Part shown: positions 25,448 to 34,123 of the stretch, piece by piece
Layout of the letters: every line of letters starts with the position of its first letter
Numbering within the stretch: position 1 is the stretch's first letter
Origin: Vallicoccus soli
Lineage (GTDB): Bacteria; Actinomycetota; Actinomycetes; Motilibacterales; Motilibacteraceae
Assembly: GCF_003594885.1 (NCBI RefSeq)
Contig: NZ_QZEZ01000004.1
Location: forward strand, 1 to 64,000
Direction: 5' to 3'
Length of the DNA: 64,000 nt
Position numbers and translations under genes: made by a program
The notes under the pieces: model-generated
Seen by the model: the letters and a program-made list of their open reading frames with translations, nothing else
The model's database searches: none
What the model was told of the DNA's origin: nothing

Positions 25448-26038
25448 ATGAGCACTCGCCTGCCTGATGGGCCGATGGAGGACTGGATCGGGCAGCACAT
25501 CCGCCGCGCCCACGAGCAGGGCGCGTTCGACGACCTCCCCGGCGCGGGCAAGCCGATCCCCGACCTCGACAAGTCCTGGTCGGCGGACGAGTGGGTCGTG
25601 CGCTGGGCCAAGCGCGAAGGCGCGGACCTCACCCTTGCGCTGCCCCCGGCTCTGGCCCTGCGCAAGGAGCGCCAAGAGCTGCCCGACGTGCTGGCCTCGC
25701 GGAAGTCCGAGCAGGCGGTCCGTGACTCCGTCGACGCCTTCAACGAGCGACTGCGCCAGGCGTACCGGCGGCCGCAGGAAGGCCCGCCACTCACCGTGGC
25801 TCCCGTCGACGTCGAGCAAGCGGTCCAGCGATGGAGGACCACCCGTCCCGCCGCCCCACCTGACCCCACGCCGGCTCCCGCACCCGCAGACCAGCGAAAC
25901 CGGCGTCGGTGGCCCCCCGCCTCTGGTGGCGCTGACGCCGACCCTCACAGGTCAGGCCTCGTCCCACAACCGACCGTCTGTGCGACTGGCCCCGGCACGG
26001 GCCTCGACTGTGCCGTAAACGTCATCGAGGCCGGGTAA
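25448..26038 (+). CDS. DUF1992 (DnaJ-homologue C28-type) protein
   Basis: A 196-residue protein starting at ATG 25448 (AAGGAGA 9 nt upstream); the frame is open much further upstream but without a site. The segment DWIGQHIRRAHEQGAFDDLP, GAGKPI is the hallmark of DUF1992, the conserved part of DnaJ-C28-like proteins. The second half continues through a helical region (ALRKERQELPDVLASRKSEQ) and then a Pro/Ala/Arg-rich tail from about residue 135 that does not belong to the family. The tail may be disordered or the result of a lost stop codon. Role unknown, perhaps chaperone-linked. Confidence 0.8.
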   Translation: MSTRLPDGPMEDWIGQHIRRAHEQGAFDDLPGAGKPIPDLDKSWSADEWVVRWAKREGADLTLALPPALALRKERQELPDVLASRKSEQAVRDSVDAFNERLRQAYRRPQEGPPLTVAPVDVEQAVQRWRTTRPAAPPDPTPAPAPADQRNRRRWPPASGGADADPHRSGLVPQPTVCATGPGTGLDCAVNVIEAG

Positions 26039-26207
26039 CTATACGTAAGTTCCGCTACAGAGGTCTGCTACACACGTGCCCGCTTGGGGTCGGGGTCGAG
26101 CAGCTGCCGGCCGTAAGTGTGCCAAGAACGTTGGTGTGGGAGACGGTGCCCCACCGTGTCCGAGGCCAACGCTGCCCAGGCGCGCCTGCGCCGCGCGCCT
26201 GCTCGTT

Positions 26208-27407
26208 CTACGCCTGCTCGGGTCCGTCCCAGCGCAGGTAGAGCATGCTGGCGTCGTCGCGCAGCCGAGTGGTCTGGTGAGTCAGGGCGGAGCGGACGAG
26301 GCGGCGCAGCACCTCCTGCGGGGGACGGCCGGAGACGTGCTCGCGCTCGAGGAGGTCGCGCAGCCGGTCCTCGCCGAAGTACTCCCCGCCGGGGCCGCGG
26401 GCGTCGACGACGCCGTCGGTGTAGAAGAGCAGCCCGTCGCCGGGCTCGAGGGCGACCTCTATGATCTCGCCGATGACCGGGGCGACGGCGCCCAGGCCCA
26501 GCGGCGCGCCCTGCTGGACCTGCACCTCCGGCAGCGTCGTGCCGTGGCGCACGTGCAGCGGCTGGGGGTGCCCGCACGCGGTCCACGTGAGCCGACCGGT
26601 GCTGACGTTGAGCCGGGCCAACAGCGCGGTGGCGAACGCCGGGTCGCCGGGGTACTGCCGCACGGCCTCGTCGATGCCGGTGGCGAGCTGGTGCAGCCCC
26701 TCGCACTCGCGGCGCCCGTTGCGGTACGCCCCGACGACCAGCGATGCGAGGACGGCGCTGCCCAGGCCGTGCCCGACGGCGTCGAAGACCGCCAGGTCGA
26801 GGTAGCCGAGGTTGAGCGCGTAGTCGAAGCAGTCTCCGCCGACCTCGTACGCCGGCTCGAGCAGCCCCGCGATCGTCGTCCCGGCGACGGAGAATGACAG
26901 CGGCGGAAGCAGGGACCACTGCATCTCCGCGGCCAGGTCCAGGTCCTTGCGCCGGCGCAGCAGGTGGGTCAGGTCGGTGTAGCGGGACGAGGCCAGCAGC
27001 AGGTGCGCCGCGGCGTAGCCGAGCTCGACGCAGTAGTACTCGACGTCCTCGTCCCACTCAGGCAGCGTCATGGACAGCACCCCGAGCCGGTCCGCCCGCT
27101 CGACGACCGGAACCCACACGTGCCACCCGTCCTCGCGCCGCGAGGCGAGCCGGGTGCTGGACAGGAACGCGCGTCCGGCCATCGTCCCGTCGAGGGCGGC
27201 GGGTTCGGGGCGTTCGCCGTGCGGGAGCTCGTCGGGGTGCGGGATGAGCGTGGCGTGCTCGTAGTCGATGAGGTAGATCAGCACGTCGGACCCGCCGAGC
27301 TCGGCGACTGCGAGGGACAGCGTGTCGACCAGGGCCTCCGGGTCCGCGGTCTGCGCGGCGCGCAGCAGCCGCCCGATTGGCCGGTCCAACGGATCGATGC
27401 TCGCCAC
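26208..27407 (-). CDS. GAF-like plus SpoIIE (PP2C-type) serine phosphatase
   Basis: A 399-residue protein. The GTG at 27407 is chosen because AGGAGG lies 3 nt upstream at 27411-27416; 24 codons of open frame further upstream have no such site. The N-terminal half (about 1-150) is GAF-like (DVLIYLIDYEHATLIPHPDE). The C-terminal half is the SpoIIE phosphatase with the metal-binding set EVGGDCFDY, FDAVGHGLGSAV, ACGHPQPL, LLFYTDGVVDARG and RDDASMLYLRW. Such proteins act on anti-anti-sigma (STAS) proteins in partner-switching pathways. The cargo also carries a STAS protein at 38.6 kb and two further SpoIIE phosphatases. Confidence 0.9.
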   Translation of the reverse strand: MASIDPLDRPIGRLLRAAQTADPEALVDTLSLAVAELGGSDVLIYLIDYEHATLIPHPDELPHGERPEPAALDGTMAGRAFLSSTRLASRREDGWHVWVPVVERADRLGVLSMTLPEWDEDVEYYCVELGYAAAHLLLASSRYTDLTHLLRRRKDLDLAAEMQWSLLPPLSFSVAGTTIAGLLEPAYEVGGDCFDYALNLGYLDLAVFDAVGHGLGSAVLASLVVGAYRNGRRECEGLHQLATGIDEAVRQYPGDPAFATALLARLNVSTGRLTWTACGHPQPLHVRHGTTLPEVQVQQGAPLGLGAVAPVIGEIIEVALEPGDGLLFYTDGVVDARGPGGEYFGEDRLRDLLEREHVSGRPPQEVLRRLVRSALTHQTTRLRDDASMLYLRWDGPEQA

Positions 27408-27628
27408 GCGTCCTCCTTGCTCGCGGATCGGACGGTAGCGCCCCACGAATGCCGGCCGCCCCACGACCAAGGACACCACTCCGGCTCAGCGCCTGCGGCC
27501 CGGCCACCCGATGCTGCGCCACGAGCTGACCGACGTAGGTCTCGAGCTCTGGGTGTCGCCGGTGCGGTCGTCTGCGTGCGGGTTCGCTGCTGACTGGGCC
27601 GTCGCTCGTGGCTGCTCGGCCCTGGCGA

Positions 27629-29818
27629 TCACGTCGGAGGGAGGTGGGTGTCGAGGCCGATGAGGGCGAGGACCTGTTGGGCGACGGTGCCGGGGCTGCT
27701 GGCTAGGTGGACGTCGACGCCGGCGAGGCGCGCCTGGTCGAGGCGGCGTAGGACAGCGTGCAGGGCGGCGCTGGAGAGCAGCGTGACGTGCTCGAGGTCC
27801 ACGGTCAGGGGCGGTGCGCCCGAGGTGACCGAGAGCGCCAGCTCGGCGTCGAGCTCGAGGACGTTTTCGGCGTCGACCGGTCCGCGGACGGTGAGGATGG
27901 ACCGGTCGGTCCGGTGCTCGGTGTAGACGTCGAAGAGCTCCTCGACAGCCCGCGGTCGCTGCGCCTGGGCGCTGTGCGGGGACTTCCACGGCCGGAACCG
28001 CACCGTGACGGTCGTCCCCGCCGGTGAGGGGTCGACCTCGACGCGGTCGCTGAGGTCCTCGACGATCGCCAGGCCGAGCCCGCGGCCGGGGCAGGGGCCC
28101 GCCCGGAGGCGCCACCGGCCCCGATCGGCGACCCGAAGCGTCAGCCACCCGAGCTCGTCGAGCGCGGCGTCGAGAAGGACCTGGCCGGCGGCACCGTCCT
28201 CCACTCTGTCGTTGTAGGCGTGCTCGATGACGTTCTCGCACAGCTCGGTGACGATCTGGTCGAGCTGCTGCAGGGCGAGGGGGGCTGCTCGCTCCGTCCC
28301 CAGCCATCGACGCAGGCCCGAGCGCAGCTGGGGGACGTCGGCCTGCGTGCTCGAGGCCTCGAGGTGCAGGTCCGACAGGGGAGCGGTGGGTTGCAGGGCG
28401 AGGAGCGTGATGTCGTCGGTCGACCCGGTCAAACGGGTTAGCCGCTCCAGGGTCTGGGTGGTGACGCGGTCCGCTGCGGACGGCAGGGTGAACACCGGCA
28501 TAAACCGGTCCGCCGCGGCTGTGGCGGCGGCGCGGGCTAGCTCGACCGTGCCGGCGGTCGCGGGCACCCCGGGGCGTTCGACGATCCCGTCGGTGTAGAG
28601 CAGCACCAGCTCTTCCGGTCCGAGCGTGCCGGTTTGGACGGTCCGGCCCGCGGTGTGCCCGGCGGCGTACCCGGTGTGGTGCCCGAGGGGTGGTGCGCCG
28701 CTGGGGTCGAGGAATCGGCTGCTCCCGTCGAGGTCGACGACGAGCGGGGGCGGGTGCCCGGCCGCGCACCAGGTGAACGAGCGGGCATCGGGCTGCAGGT
28801 CGAGCACGCAGATCGTCGCCGAGCGCCCTTCGGGGACGACCTCGACGAACCGGTCGAGCGTGCGGACCACCTCGCCCGGCCCGGCCCCGGCGTGCAGCCG
28901 CTCGAGCGCGACGGCCCGCAGCTGGGACATCACCGCCGAAGCCGCGACCCCGTGCCCGACCACGTCTCCGACCACCGCGGCGACCGAGCCGCCCGGCCGG
29001 GGCAGGACGTCGAACCAGTCCCCACCCGCGGCCTGCTCCGCGCCGCCGACCACGTAGCTGGCCGCGACCTCCACCGCGGGCAGCACCGGCAGCCGGGCCG
29101 GCAGCAGCGCCCGCTGCACCTCCTCGATCACATCCGTGGCCCGCCGGTATCGACGGGACAGCTCGGCCGCGGCGGCGGCCTGCTCGCGCTCGGCGCGGAC
29201 CGCGTCGGTGACGTCCGTACCAAAGGCGATGGTGCCGGCGATCGCGCCGGAGGCGTCCCGTAGCGGCAGGAACTCGATGTCGCTGAAAACCTCCCGCTGG
29301 GACCCACCGGGCGTCACGACTCCGAAGCGCACCGCGCGGGCGACGAGTCGTTCACCGGCGTAGACGCGGTCGAGCATCTCGATGAGCCCCTGGCCCTCCG
29401 CCCCGGTGAGGTAGTGGGCGATCCGCTGCCCGACGCCGTGCTGGCCCCCGTAGAGCGCCACGACCGCCTCGGTCTCCCCGACGTTCACGTGCTGCGGGCC
29501 GCGGAAGACCTGCAGGTAGAGAGGCAGCTGGCGCAATGCCGCAGCCCGCCACCGCCGGTCCCCCCACACCGCCTCGTCGTCACCGAAGTCGACGTCCTCG
29601 ATGTCGACGTCCTCGATGTCGACGTCCTCGATGTCGACGTCCTCGATGTCGACGTCCTCGATGTCGACGTCCTCGATGTCGACGTCGGCGACGTCGACAT
29701 CGAGGTGCTCGGGCTCGTCGCCGCGCTCGCTGTCCTCCCTGCGCCCGCTGTCCTCCCTGTCCTCGCTGTCCTCGCTGTTCTCGCTGTCGGTCCTGCCACC
29801 TACGTCGTCCGGACTCAC
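27629..29818 (-). CDS. PAS-SpoIIE-HATPase-STAS multidomain regulator
   Basis: About 729 residues if GTG 29818 (GGGGGCC upstream) is the start; the frame is open to 29992. Order of domains: an acidic Ser/Glu/Asp N-terminus with a DVDIE pentapeptide repeat, PAS (about 90-205), SpoIIE phosphatase (VVGGAEQAAGGDWFDVLP, VGDVVGHGVAASAV, CAAGHPPPLV, LLYTDGIVERP, TDDITLLALQ), RsbW-type kinase (QIVTELCENVIEHAY, RGLGLAIVEDLSDRVEV) and a C-terminal STAS domain. Phosphatase, anti-sigma kinase and antagonist are thus in one chain. That is a complete partner-switching module in cis, probably controlling a stress sigma factor of the host. All catalytic residues of the phosphatase appear present. Confidence 0.9.
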   Translation of the reverse strand: MSPDDVGGRTDSENSEDSEDREDSGRREDSERGDEPEHLDVDVADVDIEDVDIEDVDIEDVDIEDVDIEDVDIEDVDFGDDEAVWGDRRWRAAALRQLPLYLQVFRGPQHVNVGETEAVVALYGGQHGVGQRIAHYLTGAEGQGLIEMLDRVYAGERLVARAVRFGVVTPGGSQREVFSDIEFLPLRDASGAIAGTIAFGTDVTDAVRAEREQAAAAAELSRRYRRATDVIEEVQRALLPARLPVLPAVEVAASYVVGGAEQAAGGDWFDVLPRPGGSVAAVVGDVVGHGVAASAVMSQLRAVALERLHAGAGPGEVVRTLDRFVEVVPEGRSATICVLDLQPDARSFTWCAAGHPPPLVVDLDGSSRFLDPSGAPPLGHHTGYAAGHTAGRTVQTGTLGPEELVLLYTDGIVERPGVPATAGTVELARAAATAAADRFMPVFTLPSAADRVTTQTLERLTRLTGSTDDITLLALQPTAPLSDLHLEASSTQADVPQLRSGLRRWLGTERAAPLALQQLDQIVTELCENVIEHAYNDRVEDGAAGQVLLDAALDELGWLTLRVADRGRWRLRAGPCPGRGLGLAIVEDLSDRVEVDPSPAGTTVTVRFRPWKSPHSAQAQRPRAVEELFDVYTEHRTDRSILTVRGPVDAENVLELDAELALSVTSGAPPLTVDLEHVTLLSSAALHAVLRRLDQARLAGVDVHLASSPGTVAQQVLALIGLDTHLPPT
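29591..29680 (-). repeat. 15-bp x 6 perfect in-frame minisatellite
   Basis: Six perfect copies of GACGTCCTCGATGTC (plus strand), followed by one variant copy. Read on the minus strand they code for repeated Asp-Val-Asp-Ile-Glu in the N-terminal linker of the PAS-SpoIIE protein. The unit is a multiple of three, so copy changes alter the length of the linker but not the frame. Confidence 0.95.
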
Positions 29819-30281
29819 CGCGCCCGGCCCCCGGCAGCGCTGTGGGACGGCGCTAGGGTCGCAGCGGCCGGACCGCATCGCGCGGCTCGCCCGAGCGGCG
29901 CCGCACACGGCTGAACCGGTATCCGGGCATCCGGGACGCCTGCCAGGGCGGTGCCGCTGGCCGAGCGATGGCACGGGTCGGGCATGGTTCACGCGCTACC
30001 CCCGGTCCGGCACGTCACTCCCGACCAGGGGCCGTTGTACCTGCTGCTCCTGGTTGGAGGCGATGGGCACCCCCGCGGCTCGTCGACCCGACGGGCGCGG
30101 GTCGTACCTCGACCCGGTGATACAGGCGGGGCCCGCCCCGGAACCCGCTCACGGGGGAACGGGAGCCCCGAGGCCGGCATGAACAGCGTCGCACCCGATG
30201 CCACGCGGAGAGCGGGAGGCGGCGCGGCTGTAGCGCTTCGGCCCAGGCGAGCCACCACCAGAAGCAACGGATGGGTGCGAC
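29819..30281. other. Gap before the pseudogene, no gene seen
   Basis: This covers the uncertain 5' end of the SpoIIE regulator (open but Arg/Pro-rich) and about 290 bp further. No coding pattern, terminator or RNA was recognised. Confidence 0.35.
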
Positions 30282-30601
30282 ATGAGATTGCCGATGCGGC
30301 TAGCTGCGACGACTCGCTGCAGGAAACTGACGTCCATCCTGTTGGCCCTTGTCGTCGTCGCGGGCATGGCCGCCGCGGTAAGCACTGAGCGGACTGCCCA
30401 GGCCACGGAGGCCCCTGGGGGAGGGATACTTTCCTCAAATGCACCCGTTAGGGTGTTTGACTCACGCGCGAACGGACCGGCGCTTGGAGCGGGGCAAGCC
30501 GTGCCTGCGCGATTCGCCGGAATGCAGGGCATTCCTGCGGATGCTTCCGTAGTGCTATCGTAAGCCCGTCGGCTAATGCGAGTATTCACCTGTACCCTTG
30601 A
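30282..30601 (+). pseudogene. Truncated, frameshifted secreted protein
   Basis: ATG 30282 opens a signal-peptide protein (LTSILLALVVVAGMAAAVS). It runs into NAPVRVFDSRANGPALGAGQ and RFAGMQGIPADASVVL, the repeat type seen in many actinobacterial exported proteins (VxDSR..GxLGAGQ...G.P.DAxxVVLN). The frame stops at 30563, but the continuation VSPSANASIHLYP is present in another frame from 30560 to 30598 before a second stop. A small deletion at VVL(N) is therefore the cause. The rest of the gene is missing. The local base composition is also lower in GC. Confidence 0.7.
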
Positions 30602-30633
30602 GGTGCAGGAAGGCCGATCGGCAACACAAGCAG

Positions 30634-30801
30634 CTATCGGCTGCCTCGGCGCGTCAAATAGCGATCGACGCCTACCGCTGCAAAGAGTGCAAGGGCTAGG
30701 GCTGCCCAGATTATGCGAGCCGCAACTGTCTCGGCGCGAACCGCGAGTAGTCCGCCGATAGCAACCGCAACCAGGGCGGGCAGTACCTGCCACCTGCGCA
30801 T
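30634..30801 (-). CDS. 55-residue two-helix membrane protein
   Basis: ATG at 30801 follows a near-perfect ribosome site (AAGGAGAAGGATAGGAG). The 55 residues start MRRWQVLPALVAVAIGGLLA. They hold two hydrophobic helices joined by RAETVAARI, and end in a basic tail DRYLTRRGSR. No family recognised. The strong initiation signal and clean topology argue for a real micro-gene between two decayed sequences. Its GC content is lower than that of the neighbours. Confidence 0.6.
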   Translation of the reverse strand: MRRWQVLPALVAVAIGGLLAVRAETVAARIIWAALALALFAAVGVDRYLTRRGSR

Positions 30802-30895
30802 CTCCTATCCTTCTCCTTCTCTTGCCACCGAGGTTAGCCGCAGAACGTACTGCGGCACCCGCCCACGCTCGCAGCCTCGCGGTAATCACGCAAGT

Positions 30896-31062
30896 TCCGG
30901 GCGGGGTACTGGTTGCGTTTCGGGTCCCTGGCCGGCCAAGCGAGGCAGGGCGCGTTGGAGCGCTGCAAGTGCTTAGGCAGTTGCCGACTCGCAGTTGCAG
31001 CGTCTTGAGTGAGTCTCCTCACCGCCGGGCTCAAAGTTCCGCGCAGCCACTTTGTCAGCAGG
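30896..31062 (+). repeat. Diverged direct repeat, copy A
   Basis: About 165 bp that align with 50516-50684 in the same orientation at roughly 70% identity by eye, from GGGCGGGGTACTGG to GTCAGCAGG. Both encode the same protein end on the plus strand (WPA..GRA..., then SQLQ-L/R-LE and stop). Copy A has an internal stop and a frame change, so it is a dead gene fragment. Confidence 0.65.
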
Positions 31063-31098
31063 GGCGGTCACAGAGGCGCGGGGTCGTCATCTGACCGG

Positions 31099-31221
31099 TC
31101 ACTCGGCGAGACGACGAAGGAGCACGCCTCCGCCTCCCACTAGGGACGCCAGCAGCATCGTTCCGAGGACGACCAACAGCGCTCGGCCAGGTGGAACGGG
31201 CGGTGGGTACTTGTCAGACAC
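31099..31221 (-). CDS. 40-residue single-pass membrane peptide
   Basis: GTG at 31221 with GGGAGG 6 nt upstream. The peptide has a Pro-rich N-terminus (VSDKYPPPVPPGR), one hydrophobic helix (ALLVVLGTMLLASLVGGGGVLL) and the end RRLAE. No family is recognised. It resembles the other micro-membrane gene at 30.7 kb in layout but not in sequence. Confidence 0.45.
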   Translation of the reverse strand: MSDKYPPPVPPGRALLVVLGTMLLASLVGGGGVLLRRLAE

Positions 31222-31484
31222 AGGGCGCCTCCCAGTCGGCGTTTGCACAAGATTGTTGGTCCAACACCCCCATCACCGCAGCCGCCTAGTCGGCAGCGTT
31301 GTGCCGCAGTGCCGCGGCGGGACCATCGGCCAACTCACGAGGTATCTGAGAGGTGGCCCGATGCCGGACGGCGATCGGTCACGCAGTCGAGCCCGGTACG
31401 TGCTTGACACCTCGTGACGACCAGCGAGGACCACCAGCAGGACTCGTAGGGCGAAGCCCTCAGTAGGTGGGCTCGTCCGTCGAC

Positions 31485-33458
31485 ATGAGTGGCGTGGATC
31501 GGACAGGGGTCGTCGCGCGTCGCCTCGGAGCGGTCGTCGCCCTGCTGCCCGAGGGCCGTCTGCTGCCCGAGGAGGTGTGGAGGCGGCGCCACGCGGCGAT
31601 CGTGCGCCTCGCCCTCGTGCAGGCGGTGCTGCTCGCGGTCGCCGCGCTCGTGCTCGAGGAGCGGTCGGTCGTGCCGGGGTCGGGGGCCGCAGGAGCCGCG
31701 TCGGGCCTGGGCTGGCTCCACGCCCTGCATGTCCTGGCCGCGCCGCTGCTCGTCGCGCTGCCGCTGCCGCTGGCGCGGGCCGAGCACCTGGGGCGCAAGC
31801 TGCGCGGCGGGGCAGCGGCGACGAGCCTGTTCACCGCGTCGGCGGTGCTGGTGCACCTGGCCTCGGGTACGACCGAGGCGCACTTCCACTTCTTCGTCAT
31901 GGTCGGCGTCGTCGCGCTGTACCAGGACTGGGTGCCCTTCGGGGTCGGGCTGGCCATCACGGTCGGGCACCACGGCGCGCTCGGCAGCCTGCACCCCCGC
32001 GAGGTGTACGGCACCGAGGCCGCGGTGCGCGACCCGTGGCTCTGGGCGCTCGTGCACGGCGGCTTCGTGCTCGCCGCGAGCGCGGCGCACCTGGCCTCGT
32101 GGCGGCTCAACGAGCAGCAGGGCCTGCGCGACCCGCTGACGGGCCTGGCGAACCGCACCATGCTCGGCGAGGTCCTGGCGCACCGGCTCCGGCGCCCCGG
32201 ACCGGTGAGCGTGCTGTTCATCGACCTCGACGACTTCAAGGACGTCAACGACTCGCGCGGGCACGCAGCGGGCGACTTGCTGCTGCGGGCCGTCGCGGAC
32301 CGCCTGCGCGGCTGCGCGCGCGGCAGCGACGTCGTCGCCCGCCTCGGCGGGGACGAGTTCGCTGTCGTCGTGGGGGCCGACCCCGCGACCGCCCGGTGGG
32401 TGGGCGAGCGGGTGCTGCGCGCGCTCGGGGACCCTGTGCACGTCGACGGGCGCCAGCTCTACGTGGGGGCCAGCGTGGGGGTGGCCGACACGGCGACGAG
32501 CGGCGAGCGCTCGGCGGAGGTGCTGCTGCGCAACGCCGACCTCGCGATGTACCTGGCCAAGGCGGCCGGCAAGCACCGCCTCGCCGCGTTCGCCGACGGG
32601 ATGGACAGGGCGGTGCGCGAGAAGGCGGACCTCACGGCCGACCTGGCGCGTGCGCTGGCGGAGGGCCAGCTGGCGGTGCACTACCAGCCGACGGTCCTGC
32701 TCGGGGATGGGACCGCCACCGGGTTCGAGGCCCTGCTGCGCTGGCACCACCCCGAGCGCGGGCTCGTCCCGCCGGACGAGTTCGTCCCGCTCGCCGAGGA
32801 GACGGCCCACATCCACGCCATCGGGGCCTGGGTGCTGCGCACCGCGGTCCGCCAGGCCGCTCGATGGTCCGTGGCGGCGGGCCGGCCGGTGGGGATGGCG
32901 GTCAACCTCTCGCCGCGGCAGCTGGGCGACGACGAGGTGCTCACGGTCGTCGCGGGGGCTTTGGCCGAGACGGGGCTGGCCCCGCAGCAGCTGACGCTCG
33001 AGGTCACCGAGGGCGTCCTCGTGCGCGATGTCGACGCCGCAGCGGAGCGCCTCGCCGGGCTGCGCGCGATGGGTGTGCGCATCGCCATCGACGACTTCGG
33101 CACCGGCTACGCGGGCCTGTCCTACCTGCGCCGGCTGCCTGTCGACACCGTGAAGATCGACCGCTCCTTCGTCAGCGGCCTCGCCGCGGGCGGCGACGCC
33201 GCGGCTCTCGTCTCCTCCATCGTCGAGCTGGCCCGCGGGCTCGGTCTCGACGTCGTCGCCGAGGGGGTGGAGACCGAGGCCCAGGCGAGCGTGCTGCGCG
33301 ACCTCCGCTGCCACCGGGCGCAGGGGTTCCTGTACGCCCGCCCCCTGCCGGTCGCCGACGTCGAGCGCAGCGGACTCGTCCCTGGACTCGCGAGGCCGAG
33401 CGAACACGCGGGGGCAGCGACCACGTCGAACTGCCCGGAAGGCGCTCACGTGAGCTGA
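31485..33458 (+). CDS. Membrane GGDEF-EAL c-di-GMP turnover protein
   Basis: About 657 residues from ATG 31485 (GTG 31467 is possible). Five or six transmembrane helices occupy residues 35-205 as an N-terminal sensor. The GGDEF domain follows (RDPLTGLANRTML; RLGGDEFAVVVG near 286), with an intact RxxD inhibitory site (RGSD) five residues before the motif. The EAL domain keeps its signature and metal sites: FEALLRW, NLSPRQL, LEVTEG, IDDFGTGYAGLSYLR, VKIDRSF and VAEGVETEAQ. Both synthesis and hydrolysis of cyclic di-GMP are therefore possible. It lies with a second EAL protein and three SpoIIE phosphatases in the cargo, so the ICE brings a c-di-GMP input to its host. Confidence 0.93.
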   Translation: MSGVDRTGVVARRLGAVVALLPEGRLLPEEVWRRRHAAIVRLALVQAVLLAVAALVLEERSVVPGSGAAGAASGLGWLHALHVLAAPLLVALPLPLARAEHLGRKLRGGAAATSLFTASAVLVHLASGTTEAHFHFFVMVGVVALYQDWVPFGVGLAITVGHHGALGSLHPREVYGTEAAVRDPWLWALVHGGFVLAASAAHLASWRLNEQQGLRDPLTGLANRTMLGEVLAHRLRRPGPVSVLFIDLDDFKDVNDSRGHAAGDLLLRAVADRLRGCARGSDVVARLGGDEFAVVVGADPATARWVGERVLRALGDPVHVDGRQLYVGASVGVADTATSGERSAEVLLRNADLAMYLAKAAGKHRLAAFADGMDRAVREKADLTADLARALAEGQLAVHYQPTVLLGDGTATGFEALLRWHHPERGLVPPDEFVPLAEETAHIHAIGAWVLRTAVRQAARWSVAAGRPVGMAVNLSPRQLGDDEVLTVVAGALAETGLAPQQLTLEVTEGVLVRDVDAAAERLAGLRAMGVRIAIDDFGTGYAGLSYLRRLPVDTVKIDRSFVSGLAAGGDAAALVSSIVELARGLGLDVVAEGVETEAQASVLRDLRCHRAQGFLYARPLPVADVERSGLVPGLARPSEHAGAATTSNCPEGAHVS

Positions 33459-33574
33459 GGGCTGAGGTGACCGCGCCGTGGGGCCGCTCGTTCGCCCCGA
33501 CGGGCCGTTCCGCCACTCAGGCCGCTCGGCGACACCTACCCGAGCAGGGCGATCGCTGCACGCCTGCAGGATCC

Positions 33575-34114
33575 CTAGAGGTGTCGCACGAGCGCGAGCA
33601 CCCGTTCGGTGGGGGCCCCGGCGTCGACGGCAGCCCAACCGCGCAGGTGCGCCCATCCGTCACCGAACAGCACCAGCACTTCCCCCTCGCGATCCTGCGC
33701 CTCCTGCAGGCCGCCCACGACCACCTGACCTCGCGCCGCACCAGGTAGGAGTGCCGCGCTGGGAGCTCTCAAGGCCTGCGCCCCGGCGTGCCGATGACGA
33801 GCAGCCTCTGCCTGACAGGCGGGGTAGGTATCGGCCCCACCGGTCAGTTGAGCTGGCGGGAGCGCGGGGACCGCGGCGCTGCTGATCACGTCATCGGGTA
33901 CCGCGACCGCCCAGAGCCTGCGAGCGATGCCCTGCAGGTCCTGCGGGTCAGTGATGGCCTCGTGACGAAGGAACTCCGCCCACGCGCCGTCCGCGGTGTC
34001 GGCGAGGTAGTTGGCTGGCCCGCTTCCGTGCGAGTGCCAGCGGGCTGCCGGTTGAGCGGAGCCCTCCCACAAGAAGGGGAAGCGGGGATCTGCGTGTCGG
34101 AACAGGATCGTCAT
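33575..34114 (-). CDS. RES-domain NAD-degrading toxin
   Basis: A 179-residue RES protein. The family residues can be placed: Arg in ARWHSHG, Glu in GAWAEFLRHE and Ser in QALRAPSAALL, the triad that gives the family its name. Related RES toxins deplete NAD+. It starts 9 bp after the stop of its antitoxin gene on the same strand, in the usual antitoxin-first order. A plausible role is addiction of the host to the ICE. Confidence 0.88.
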   Translation of the reverse strand: MTILFRHADPRFPFLWEGSAQPAARWHSHGSGPANYLADTADGAWAEFLRHEAITDPQDLQGIARRLWAVAVPDDVISSAAVPALPPAQLTGGADTYPACQAEAARHRHAGAQALRAPSAALLPGAARGQVVVGGLQEAQDREGEVLVLFGDGWAHLRGWAAVDAGAPTERVLALVRHL

Positions 34115-34123
34115 GGCGCAGGG

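Noticed and set aside
27486-28769. Leftward Arg/Pro-rich frame of 427 codons
   Set aside because: Out-of-frame shadow of the PAS-SpoIIE-HATPase-STAS gene.
31335-33656. Long antisense frame of 773 codons
   Set aside because: It mirrors the GGDEF-EAL gene, whose motifs are complete; the antisense product is Arg/Ala/His-rich without motifs.
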